From NCBI RefSeq assembly GCF_050467285.1, contig NZ_JBCMUN010000009.1:186001-250000 (forward strand): a stretch of 64,000 bases of DNA, given 5' to 3'. The notes beneath the pieces were generated by a model. That model saw nothing but the letters and a program-made list of their open reading frames with translations. It had not been told where the DNA came from and ran no database searches. Positions 1 through 6,341 of this stretch are shown in pieces. Origin of the DNA: Paenibacillus_E oryzisoli_A. GTDB taxonomy: Bacteria; Bacillota; Bacilli; Paenibacillales; NBRC-103111. How positions within the stretch are numbered: position 1 is the stretch's first letter; each line of letters begins with the position of its first letter. Made by a program: the position numbers and the translations under genes.

Positions 1-161
1 CACGGACTATCCAGAATCCCCCGACCGGGAGTATAATTCTTGAAAGCTATTACTGCGCCAGCCATGGGAACATAATGAAATAGAAAGTAGTATGCAAGTA
101 CCGGAAGCAGCATTAAATATACGTACTTGTGTTTAACAAGCACTGAAACTGCACTTTTCAA
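1..161 (-). CDS. LplB-type sugar ABC transporter permease (N-terminal fragment)
   Basis: Partial gene running off the left edge. About 53 codons remain, read from a TTG at 161 preceded by GAGGTGAG (166-173). The N-terminus has a short basic segment, then a first membrane helix (YLMLLPVLAYYFLFHYVP) and the AFKNYTPGRGILDSP stretch. This closely matches the opening of LplB-family permeases of Paenibacillaceae carbohydrate ABC importers, where the first helix is followed by a 'IAFKNY.P..GI..SPWVG' segment. By family knowledge it would form the membrane channel with a second permease, a lipoprotein binding protein and a shared ATPase; those partners would lie to the left of the window. Only the N-terminus is seen, so the substrate cannot be guessed. 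Confidence 0.75.
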   Translation of the reverse strand, partial: MKSAVSVLVKHKYVYLMLLPVLAYYFLFHYVPMAGAVIAFKNYTPGRGILDSP

Positions 162-252
162 GATCTCACCTCTCTATGTGGAATTTAATTTAAAGTCTAC
201 AAACCTAGGGGGTTCTTGTAAATTTATAATTGTTCAGGGGATCTACAATCCT

Positions 253-919
253 TCATCTGGCAATATTTAATTCTTCAGGCGATATTCCATTCTTAAGATC
301 TGGGTATATTCTAATCTCGTTTGCTTTGTATATGTAATCTCTTTGGACAGGCAATATTGACAAGAGCGCCTCCCGGATGAGCCTTTTTGCAAGCCAAGTA
401 ATCCCAAAATTATTTCATCTCTTGCTTCCAGTCGGTCGACCATCACTCTCTGTACATAATCTGCGTCACAGCTTTGCTACCCGTCATGCACGAGAGAACT
501 ACGTAAGACAATAGTAAAATGCCTGGTAACTTTGCGTATATTATTAAGTTATCACCATCAGAAAGTACACATATGTCAAGAATGCGCATAAAATATGAAT
601 ACAAACGCCTTTTCTCCTTTTTCGCTTTAACAAATACTTTCTCTAGATCGTCAGCCAAGTATACATGTTGCGAACTAGTAATCGTAGTTGTACCGTTACT
701 ATAGAGCAAGTTACGCCACTCTTCCTTCAGTTGTTGAAGTTTTTCATAAGCGTTACTGCCTTGAGGAACACTATGATTTATTCCGCTAATAGCAATTCTC
801 CAAAGCACTGAGACAATAAAGTAGTTAAGTTGCTCATTATATTGGAACTCCGTATTGCCCTTATGATACGGATTAAAGAAGTCTCTTTGAAATATTCTCT
901 CTCTAACGCTAAAACGCAA
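253..919 (-). pseudogene. Decayed hypothetical gene (frame-broken)
   Basis: Two open segments in different frames look like parts of one damaged gene. The larger (443-919, 158 codons from a TTG) contains YFIVSVLWRIAIS and a later KLPGILLLSYV segment. These resemble, from memory, the middle and C-terminal parts of uncharacterised Firmicutes proteins with a 'F.LS.LWR' motif. The smaller (253-414) reads EALLSILPVQRDYIYKANE and ends ISPEELNIAR-stop, which looks like a genuine C-terminus. Stops and frame changes separate them, and the region upstream of 919 also has coding-like sequence in another frame. No convincing ribosome binding site supports the TTG. No function is assigned; chance open frames remain possible. 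Confidence 0.35.
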
Positions 920-1032
920 AGGCCTCTTCCAATAATCGTTCGAGAGCCGCCGCTACCACACGGGGTGGCTTTCTCTTGTATTTTATACATACGGCTATAG
1001 CTACTTACCCGAGATGCATGATCGGTGGCCAT

Positions 1033-1306
1033 CCATCATCATCATCCATCCGTAAAACCGCTTTTAATTCGAGTATGGCTATATGTTCTTGTCCATTTCG
1101 GCTAAGCGCACATGTTCTTGTCCTCCGACATTATTTTATTATTTTATTGCTGTCGTCGTGTTCGGCGACACAAATATATACGCTTTCAAATTCAACAAAC
1201 CTCCCGTTATCGTGGAAAAGGCAGCCGATCATCATGGACGGCTGCCGCGGTGTCTTTATTCAGCTATCGTGTCCGTTAGCTTAATAAGGCTTGCCACATA
1301 AAATAA
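1033..1306. other. Non-coding stretch with repeats
   Basis: No credible gene in either strand. It holds two copies of the motif TGTTCTTGTCC (about 1084 and 1112, the second followed by TCCGACA) and a GC hairpin at 1220-1246. A copy of the CTATCGT..CCGTTAGC repeat follows at 1263-1281. The same elements recur elsewhere in the window beside terminators. Confidence 0.5.
1218..1284. repeat. Short interspersed repeat, copy 1 (hairpin + CTATCG..CGTTAGC)
   Basis: A perfect 8+8 bp inverted repeat (GGCAGCCG at 1220-1227, CGGCTGCC at 1239-1246) is followed by CGCGGTGTCTTTATTCAG and CTATCGTGTCCGTTAGC. Related sequence is at 4360-4402 (GCAGCC...GGCCGGCTACCGCTGTCTTT), 1490-1556 and 5011-5088. The order hairpin, pyrimidine-rich bridge, CTATCGT..CGTTAGC is kept in at least three copies, so this is a repeat family and not a single terminator. 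Confidence 0.5.
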
Positions 1307-1332
1307 AAAAAGCTTGTTTGCTCAAGCTTTTT
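1307..1332. terminator. Bidirectional terminator-like hairpin
   Basis: AAAAAGCTTG (1307-1316) pairs with CAAGCTTTTT (1323-1332) around a six-base loop, with A-runs and T-runs on the two sides. On the minus strand it follows the GNAT remnant and could be its original terminator. Confidence 0.6.
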
Positions 1333-1360
1333 CGAATTCTTTAATGAAAACAATTTTGTG

Positions 1361-1474
1361 TCAAGCATATAGTGCATATTTAAATCGGTCATCTTTGTTT
1401 AAATGTTTATATAGCTCCAATAACTTGGGTAATTCATTTTTGTTTATAGCTCTGATTGTAACATCTTTTTCCAT
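1361..1474 (-). pseudogene. GNAT acetyltransferase remnant (N-terminus only)
   Basis: An ATG at 1474 with a good ribosome binding site (AAGGGTGG, seven bases upstream) opens a 37-codon frame. It begins MEKDVTIRAINKNELPKLL and goes on ELYKHLNKDD before stopping at 1361. That opening is typical of GNAT-family N-acetyltransferases (first beta strand with RAINKNEL, then helix alpha 1), which normally run to about 140-170 residues. A few codons downstream in another frame, FIKEFEKA-stop looks like a former C-terminus, so an internal deletion probably removed the acetyl-CoA binding core. It is not expected to be functional. Family assignment rests on the N-terminal pattern only. Confidence 0.55.
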
Positions 1475-1489
1475 AGTTCCACCCTTAAA

Positions 1490-1560
1490 AAAGCCACGGA
1501 TTCACCGGCAGCCATGTTTTTTTCGTCTATTTAGCTATGGTTCATCGTTAGCGTAACGTA
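1490..1560. repeat. Short interspersed repeat, copy 2
   Basis: Contains AAAAAGCCACGGATTCACCGGCAGCC, then a T-rich bridge and CTATGGTTCATCGTTAGCGTAACG. The last part matches CTATCGTTCCTCGTTAGCGCAACG at 5061-5084 closely. It sits directly upstream of the GNAT remnant. Confidence 0.4.
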
Positions 1561-1564
1561 GTTA

Positions 1565-1792
1565 TTATAAACAATGTCTCACTTTGTCCATTATTGTATC
1601 AAGCACTATTAAAATTTCTGCTTGCTTGTTTCTCGGATATCGACTCAAGGTTGCATTTATAACGGGATCTATATGAATAAAGTAATCTACTGCCTCTTTC
1701 GATATCTTATCATCATTTTCCCACTCGATGGCTAACTTGAATAATACTGCACAAATCTCATCAACTTTACTTTTATCTAAACCGTCACCCAT
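1565..1792 (-). CDS. Small hypothetical protein (75 aa)
   Basis: Acidic, probably helical 75-residue protein (opens MGDGLDKSKVDEICAV). I do not recognise a family. The ATG at 1792 has AAGG immediately upstream with almost no spacing and an in-frame TAA just before it, so the start is forced but translation would be weak. The composition (alternating hydrophobic residues, SKEAVDYFIHIDPVINATL) looks like real coding sequence. It lies alone between the GNAT remnant and the terminator of the arsenic operon, in a stretch rich in gene debris, so it may itself be the C-terminal remainder of a larger gene. Confidence 0.4.
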   Translation of the reverse strand: MGDGLDKSKVDEICAVLFKLAIEWENDDKISKEAVDYFIHIDPVINATLSRYPRNKQAEILIVLDTIMDKVRHCL

Positions 1793-1843
1793 CCTTTATT
1801 TAATTAGCAATCCATCATCTTGATGTAGCCTAAAACAAAAAAC

Positions 1844-1890
1844 AAAAAAGCCGCAATTTATGCGGCATTTAATGTTACTATGTTCTTGTC
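1844..1890 (-). terminator. Terminator of the ars operon with GACAAGAACATAG motif
   Basis: On the minus strand the sequence runs TGTCGGGAGACAAGAACATAG (1875-1895), then the hairpin GCCGCATAAATTGCGGC (1850-1866) and a T-run broken by one G (1841-1849). It lies 53 bases past the arsI stop, so it would end the arsenic operon. The same arrangement of motif, GC hairpin and T-run recurs near 13041-13101 and 53081-53127. Confidence 0.65.
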
Positions 1891-1918
1891 TCCCGACAAT
1901 ACACCATATACCTCTTCT

Positions 1919-2452
1919 TTAATTGCAACAAGTTTTCTCATTCTTGAATGATTCTAATTTAATGGTGGTCGGACCTGTTGGACCTGTTGTGCAGCATGAA
2001 GATTCAGCTGTTGCTGCTGATGTAGTTTCAGTTGGAACACAACAAAGTGAAATATCGTCACGTGGTCCTGCGCTTTCAAATTCCGAATCTTCTTTTGTAT
2101 AAAAGATTTCCCATGCATTCCCATCAGGATCATAAACCCAAACTTTGTCTTGCACGGCATAACAACATGTTGTGTTCATTTCATCAATTAGAAGCAAACC
2201 TGATTGGCGGAGCCTCTCTCCAATCGCTAGTACATCTTTAGTATCATTCACTTGAAACCCCAAATGGTTAAGAACCCCATTTTTTTCAAATGAACGAACA
2301 TTTAAAGAAAAGTGTAACGCTGGATCTTCAAGTTCAAACTTGGCATAATTCTCTTTAATTTTAGTCGGCTCTGTTCCGAAAAAAGCTTTATAAAAATCCA
2401 GGGATTTCTGGAGATCACTACAGTTTACTGCTACATGCATTCTTTTTATCAT
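1919..2452 (-). CDS. arsI: ArsI-type C-As lyase with Cys-rich tail
   Basis: Vicinal-oxygen-chelate (glyoxalase-fold) protein of 177 residues. The opening MIKRMHVAVNCSDLQKSLDFY and the TTCCYAVQDKVWVYDPDGNAWE segment match the ArsI/CadI family. The TTCC vicinal cysteine pair near residue 97 is the trivalent-arsenical binding site of ArsI. Known activity: Fe(II)-dependent, O2-consuming cleavage of the C-As bond of methylarsenite and aromatic arsenicals. Unusually, the last 45 residues form a low-complexity tail with further Cys pairs (SLCC, SSCC, TCC) and a TGPTGP stretch. The ATG has GAGGG upstream and overlaps the arsC end closely; it is the last gene of the operon. A CadI-like cadmium-induced role is the alternative. 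Confidence 0.88.
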   Translation of the reverse strand: MIKRMHVAVNCSDLQKSLDFYKAFFGTEPTKIKENYAKFELEDPALHFSLNVRSFEKNGVLNHLGFQVNDTKDVLAIGERLRQSGLLLIDEMNTTCCYAVQDKVWVYDPDGNAWEIFYTKEDSEFESAGPRDDISLCCVPTETTSAATAESSCCTTGPTGPTTIKLESFKNEKTCCN

Positions 2453-2454
2453 GG

Positions 2455-2877
2455 TCAGTTTCCCTCTTTCACAAACCGCGCTATACGGTTTTTAATGGAA
2501 TCTCTAACTTCACGAAATTTAGCCATTACTTCTAATTCTGTACCCGTTGCTTTTGCCGGATCTTCAAATCCCCAGTGCCACCGCTCTGCTTTATCATTAC
2601 GTACGACCGGGCAATTATCGTTTGCATGGCCGCAAAGCGTAATGATGTAATCGGCTTCTTGAAGGATTTCAGGGTCGATTACATCTGATGTGTGATTTGT
2701 AATATCAACGTCAGCCTCATCCATAACTTGCACTGCTCGAGGGTTAAGTCCATGTGCTTCCAGTCCTGCACTTTTTACTTCATATTTGTCACTACCCAAC
2801 GCTTTCAGAAACCCGTCTGCCATTTGGCTTCTGCAGGAGTTTCCTGTACAAAGAAAATACACCAGTTTCTTTTCCAT
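2455..2877 (-). CDS. arsC: Arsenate reductase, thioredoxin-coupled ArsC
   Basis: 140 residues, the usual size of the low-molecular-weight-phosphatase-type ArsC. The P-loop CTGNSCRS gives the first catalytic cysteine (about residue 10) and the second in the loop. The resolving pair is in TLCG (about 82) and NCP (about 89), so the Cys10-Cys82-Cys89 relay is intact. The enzyme reduces As(V) to As(III) in the cytosol with electrons from thioredoxin. It starts with ATG 2877 after GGAGAATTGA and is 15 bases from the aquaporin gene. No arsenite pump is seen in the operon, so its product most likely leaves through the aquaporin. Confidence 0.95.
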   Translation of the reverse strand: MEKKLVYFLCTGNSCRSQMADGFLKALGSDKYEVKSAGLEAHGLNPRAVQVMDEADVDITNHTSDVIDPEILQEADYIITLCGHANDNCPVVRNDKAERWHWGFEDPAKATGTELEVMAKFREVRDSIKNRIARFVKEGN

Positions 2878-2892
2878 TTGCTATCAATTCTC

Positions 2893-3531
2893 CTATTCAT
2901 GTAATTGTTTATATGTCAGTGAAGCAGCAATAGCACCAAAAACAGTTGCCACTAAATACACCCATAAATGTTGCGTTACGCCTGAAATGATAGCCGGTCC
3001 CAACGACCGTGCTGGATTCATGGAGGCTCCGCTTATGGGACCAGCAAACATTGCCATGAGTCCAACTGTACCTCCAATTGCAATACCAGCAAAGCTTTTG
3101 ACTGCTTTACCGTGTACGGCCGATCCTAAAATGACCATCATTAGAACATACGTTAGAATGAACTCAAGAATAAACGATTGTCCTTCTGTTGAATTTGGCA
3201 ACGTTGCACCTAGATTCGCAATATTGCCAAATAGCAAACGAAGTGTGTAACTCGCGGCAGTCGCTGCGGTAAACTGTATGGCGATATAATATAGGCTATT
3301 TCGTGCCGTCATATCACCACGCACCATAAAACCGATTGTTACCGCGGGATTAAAATGAGCACCTGAAATATGCCCAAACGTATATATGAGAGCCATAACG
3401 ACCAATCCAAAGGTCATGGCAACCCCAACATGCGTAATGCTCTTAGTGATGTCGTCAATAATGATTGCACCTGGGCCGGCAAAGACCAAAAAATAAGTAC
3501 CAATAAATTCTGCAAGTAACCTCTTCTTCAT
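2893..3531 (-). CDS. aqpS: Aquaporin (MIP family), arsenite channel AqpS-like
   Basis: Six-helix major intrinsic protein of 212 residues with both pore motifs: HFNPAV in the first half and SMNPARS in the second. The context between arsR and arsC matches the arsR-aqpS-arsC arrangement described in Sinorhizobium meliloti. There the aquaglyceroporin lets As(III), made by ArsC from arsenate, run out down its gradient. The ATG at 3531 has AGGAG five bases upstream and is preferred over the GTG two codons earlier. An ArsR-like operator (3545-3568) lies directly in front, which suggests an internal promoter or extra repression of this gene. The selectivity-filter residues cannot be judged with confidence by eye. 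Confidence 0.88.
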   Translation of the reverse strand: MKKRLLAEFIGTYFLVFAGPGAIIIDDITKSITHVGVAMTFGLVVMALIYTFGHISGAHFNPAVTIGFMVRGDMTARNSLYYIAIQFTAATAASYTLRLLFGNIANLGATLPNSTEGQSFILEFILTYVLMMVILGSAVHGKAVKSFAGIAIGGTVGLMAMFAGPISGASMNPARSLGPAIISGVTQHLWVYLVATVFGAIAASLTYKQLHE

Positions 3532-3544
3532 TTTCACTCCTAGT

Positions 3545-3568
3545 ATAAATCAAATAATTTTGATTTAT
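3545..3568. promoter_or_regulatory. Internal ArsR-like operator in front of aqpS
   Basis: Perfect 10+10 bp inverted repeat ATAAATCAAA/TTTGATTTAT around TAAT. The half-sites ATCAAA/TTTGAT are the same as those in the main ars promoter at 4175-4265. ArsR proteins of Bacillales bind such AT-rich palindromes and release them on As(III). Confidence 0.75.
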
Positions 3569-3581
3569 AGTTCAAAAAAAT

Positions 3582-3929
3582 TTAGCAGCAATCGCTACTA
3601 TCATTCCGGGCAGGTTTAAAAATGCAGCACAACTGCTCAGATAGGATTCTACTTACTTCTGTTTGATTAATCTCGTAATAGCTCCAGGTGCCGCGCGTTT
3701 CCTTCGTAATCATTCCTGCATCCAACAGAATTTTCAAATGATATGAGAGTTTAGACTGTGGCATATCGACGATCTCTGTAAGGTCGCAGACGCAGGTGTT
3801 TCCACGTTGCGTAAGCTCATACATGATCTGCAATCGCTTTTCATCAGCAAGTGCTTTAAATTTGGACTCATACTCTTTTAAGGATACGTTTGGCTCATTG
3901 ACTTGCTTAAGTGGTATTTCTTTAATCAT
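3582..3929 (-). CDS. arsR: ArsR-family arsenic-responsive repressor
   Basis: Winged-helix repressor of 115 residues. The KALADEKRLQIMYEL helix, the TCVCDL segment (As(III)-binding CxC type of ArsR, about residue 43) and the recognition helix MPQSKLSYHLKIL are all present. The C-terminus carries LCCIF and ends SDCC, giving extra cysteine pairs that might take part in sensing. The ATG at 3929 has GGTGGAG five bases upstream and is preferred to the ATG seven codons earlier. It should repress the operon from the palindromes at 4175-4265 and 3545-3568 and dissociate with arsenite. A near-copy of its 3' end and following spacer is found at 33797-33847. Confidence 0.92.
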   Translation of the reverse strand: MIKEIPLKQVNEPNVSLKEYESKFKALADEKRLQIMYELTQRGNTCVCDLTEIVDMPQSKLSYHLKILLDAGMITKETRGTWSYYEINQTEVSRILSEQLCCIFKPARNDSSDCC

Positions 3930-3953
3930 TGGGTCTCCACCCTTCTTCATACT

Positions 3954-4157
3954 TTAGCAGCAGTCGCAGCAAACTGCTTGAGTTTGTATATGTGTTGAAG
4001 TAGTATTAACTACAGCTTTAAACTTTGAAATCATAGTCTTGAATAATTGAATCTGATCCCTTCCACAATTTTCTTGCCATGCAACAGCTGCAGCTTTTTC
4101 GATTTCTTCTTTACGCTGAAGCATCTCGCTTTCCATCGAGTAAATGTTCAAATTCAT
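3954..4157 (-). CDS. Small protein with CCDCC C-terminus, first gene of ars operon
   Basis: 67-residue protein whose ATG at 4157 has an excellent ribosome binding site (GGGAGGAATT). It is the promoter-proximal gene of the arsenic operon. The body is amphipathic and helical (QRKEEIEKAAAVAWQENCGRD), and the last five residues are Cys-Cys-Asp-Cys-Cys. I know no named family. Given the context and the fact that ArsR and ArsI here also end in Cys pairs, binding or handing over of trivalent arsenic is a reasonable inference. This is not shown by homology. An upstream in-frame extension exists but lacks a ribosome binding site and would overlap the promoter. Confidence 0.75.
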   Translation of the reverse strand: MNLNIYSMESEMLQRKEEIEKAAAVAWQENCGRDQIQLFKTMISKFKAVVNTTSTHIQTQAVCCDCC

Positions 4158-4174
4158 TGTAATTCCTCCCGTCC

Positions 4175-4265
4175 ATTTAATCAAGTTTTTTTGATTTAAT
4201 TTGCAACCTAAATTTACCACTAATAAAAAGTGGTGTCAATATATTGATCAAAAAAAATTGATTTT
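4175..4265 (-). promoter_or_regulatory. ars operon promoter with two ArsR-like operators
   Basis: On the minus strand a near-perfect sigma-A promoter is visible: TTGACA (4234-4239), 17-base spacer, TAAATT (4211-4216). It is flanked by two AT-rich inverted repeats with ATCAA/TTGAT half-sites. One at 4175-4200 (ATTTAATCAA...TTGATTTAAT) lies downstream of the -10, and one at about 4243-4265 (TTGATCAA...TTGATT) lies upstream of the -35. Repression by the ArsR encoded in the operon is expected. Confidence 0.8.
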
Positions 4266-4359
4266 ATCGCAATATCTTTTCTTGATCAAATACTAAGTTG
4301 TGTAATTTCGCAGATTTTTTCTTCCTTCACGATTATTTCAATATTCCGCTAAATGAAAA

Positions 4360-4402
4360 AGCAGCCTATCTTTTGGCCGGCTACCGCTGTCTTTGCTCAC
4401 TA
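4360..4402. repeat. Short interspersed repeat, partial copy
   Basis: AGCAGCC...GGCCGGCTACCGCTGTCTTTGCTCAC resembles the hairpin and bridge of the copy at 1218-1284. On the minus strand it lies just after the secreted-protein gene at 4436 and may act as its terminator. Confidence 0.35.
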
Positions 4403-4435
4403 AAAGAACTATGTACTGGAAGTTTTTCCGAATTA

Positions 4436-4924
4436 TCATCGGTTGATTGATCTCATACTTTTGGCGTATTTTATCATCTCAACTTCATCTAATTTAAACG
4501 CTACCATTCTACAAATGGTGTTACCTTGTATCCACACAAGACTGCCACCTTCTTGATCTTTCGCAGGAGAAGCCCATTTTGCGAAGTAACCTTTATTCCC
4601 ATTAATGTCGACGATCATTGCCTCATCAGATTCTATACCACCAATTCCATCGACGAGTGAATTTGATTCAAGAATCGATAACATTATATCCTCATTTTTT
4701 ACATAGTGGATTCCGAGAACCTGAGGGTCATTTTCACTATTCTTCGAATACGGATTTACAATTAGCTTCCAATCTTTATCCGAAATTTGTGGAACTAATA
4801 CTTCAAAAGGCATTTTCCCTTTTACATCATCAATGGTTATATTTGGTTTAGAAGCATTTGCTGATTGAATGGATACTATTATCCCAATGGAAAGAATTAG
4901 AATGAACATCAATATTCTTTTCAT
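4436..4924 (-). CDS. Secreted DUF4367-like protein
   Basis: 162 residues with a clear Sec signal peptide: MKR, a hydrophobic core of about 16 residues, and likely cleavage after ANA near residue 24. The mature part (KMPFEVLVPQISDKDWKL..., then IHYVKNEDIMLSILES) resembles the DUF4367 domain often found in extracytoplasmic sensor or anti-sigma-like proteins of Firmicutes. No lipobox cysteine is seen, so it should be secreted or loosely wall-bound. It starts with ATG after AGGTGAG. It stands alone between repeats and has no obvious partner. The family call rests on short similarities; the signal peptide is much surer. Confidence 0.65.
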   Translation of the reverse strand: MKRILMFILILSIGIIVSIQSANASKPNITIDDVKGKMPFEVLVPQISDKDWKLIVNPYSKNSENDPQVLGIHYVKNEDIMLSILESNSLVDGIGGIESDEAMIVDINGNKGYFAKWASPAKDQEGGSLVWIQGNTICRMVAFKLDEVEMIKYAKSMRSINR

Positions 4925-5010
4925 TTACTCACCTCACCCATAATTTCTCTCAAATGGGTGAGTTTTAATATTATTACCATATCTTGGTATCGCACTCCCG
5001 TTACTTGAAT

Positions 5011-5088
5011 GAAAAAGGGAGCAGCTGCCGGCCGCGGCGATCTACTCCCTGATTGTTGAACTATCGTTCCTCGTTAGCGCAACGACTT
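5011..5088. repeat. Short interspersed repeat, copy 3
   Basis: AGGGAG...CTCCCT hairpin (5017-5050) enclosing GCAGCTGCCGGCCGCGGCG, followed by TGAACTATCGTTCCTCGTTAGCGCAACGAC. The tail is the best-preserved form of the CTATCG..CGTTAGC element shared with 1263-1281 and 1532-1556. Confidence 0.5.
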
Positions 5089-5217
5089 ACTCTGTTGAAT
5101 TTCGTGTTCCTCAACATAAAGCGGCATCAGAGAAGGCGAATCGTACCTTATCGCGGCCTTTAAACGACAAAATGGTGCCGATAGCCATAGCCCCATAGCT
5201 GCAACGAAATAATGAGC

Positions 5218-6132
5218 CTAATCCGACAGTGCTCGCATGATGTTGGATTTCGCCTCTGCCGCAATCGCTTCATTCCCGTCATCGACCGCTTGCATCAAGA
5301 TCAGTACGGGGATGTAAACCGCGATCAACCGCGCCAGCAGCTTCGTTTCTTCGTCCGCTCCTCCGTAAGTTTCAAAAAACTCGCCACGAGCGTAAGGTGG
5401 TAAAAAGCTGTAAGCAACGCTCAAATCGCAAGCCGGATGGCCTACGCTCAGATCGCCCCAATCAATGATGCCGGAAACGATCCCGTTCTCATTCACAAGC
5501 ATATTTTTGAAATGAAGATCGCCATGTAGCAGTGCATTCACCGCTTCGACACGGTCCGTTTGCAGCCTGCTAATATACGCTTCGATCACACCGGACTCCT
5601 CCGGCGACAGGTGTTCAACCACCTTCGATAGAAAGCCCTCCAGTTTCACTTTGCGCGATGCTATGTCCGTCAAGCTTCGATGATCTTGCTGAACTCCGCA
5701 CTTCAGCGCCGCCTGCACCGGAAACTCATGCAATCTCCGCAAAAATTTCGCCAGCGTCTCTGCCGATAAAGCCCGGCGTTCTTCCGTCAAACCGATGGGG
5801 AAATCTCCTGGCAAGTAGGCATAGCCAAGAAATGGTGCCGGGTATTCGTCACTTGCTTCGCCATAGAACAACGGTTTCGGATAGGGAATGGTCATATATG
5901 CCTCCAGCTTCGGTAGCAGCTTCCCTTCCATACGAATCGAGCCAACTGCAATCGTTCTTCTTGGAAACCGGAACACGTACTCGTCACCGATGAGAAAAAC
6001 CGTATTGTCCCAGCCCCAGCCCAGTCGCTTCACTTGCTTCGATGACAGCTGAGGGAATTGTCTGCCGATCAGCGTCCGCGCCTGCTCTTCGTTAACCTCC
6101 CACTCCGCATCCCATACATTCGTTCCTCCCAT
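5218..6132 (-). CDS. APH/choline kinase-family phosphotransferase
   Basis: 304-residue protein-kinase-fold phosphotransferase. It shows the catalytic loop HGDLHFKNML (Brenner-type HxDxxxxN, about residue 210) and the metal-binding IDWGD (about 228) followed by GHPACDLSVAY. The N-terminal lobe has GWDNTVFLIGDEYVFRFPRR, where the lysine equivalent is in the VFRFPRR strand. Families of this type act on aminoglycosides, macrolides, choline or homoserine. Sequence alone does not decide, but the layout is that of the 'phosphotransferase family protein' group near macrolide 2'-phosphotransferases. It starts with ATG after AGGAGG at nine bases. It is a single gene with no partner, so the substrate is unknown. 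Confidence 0.85.
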   Translation of the reverse strand: MGGTNVWDAEWEVNEEQARTLIGRQFPQLSSKQVKRLGWGWDNTVFLIGDEYVFRFPRRTIAVGSIRMEGKLLPKLEAYMTIPYPKPLFYGEASDEYPAPFLGYAYLPGDFPIGLTEERRALSAETLAKFLRRLHEFPVQAALKCGVQQDHRSLTDIASRKVKLEGFLSKVVEHLSPEESGVIEAYISRLQTDRVEAVNALLHGDLHFKNMLVNENGIVSGIIDWGDLSVGHPACDLSVAYSFLPPYARGEFFETYGGADEETKLLARLIAVYIPVLILMQAVDDGNEAIAAEAKSNIMRALSD

Positions 6133-6341
6133 GAAAAGTCTGCCTCCTCGTTCCTTACTTTATTTAGACGTTTACATTCCCTGGAAGTTACGCATAACTC
6201 CGCATCATAATTTCGACTGCTTCTTTTGTTTCCGGGGAATTAATGTCCATCAACAGTAAGAATAATCCTGATCTCAACAACAACAGCCTGCTTACCACCA
6301 AGATGGCGGGAGCAGGCTACATCCTATTCATCATGTCATGC

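Noticed and set aside
778..1032. 84-codon minus-strand frame upstream of the decayed gene
   Set aside because: Overlaps the decayed gene in another frame, with no ribosome binding site; at best part of the same wreck.
1919..2452. CadI identity for the ArsI-like protein
   Set aside because: The TTCC motif and its place behind arsR-aqpS-arsC favour the C-As lyase; cadmium induction cannot be excluded by sequence.
5090..5217. Possible gene remnant downstream of the phosphotransferase gene (open frames on the minus strand)
   Set aside because: Two frames are open and both look partly coding; no family pattern could be recognised.
6188..6274. Possible C-terminal fragment (LLLMDINSPETKEAVEIMMRSYA-stop) on the minus strand
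   Set aside because: Looks like a true C-terminus but is too short to identify and has no start.
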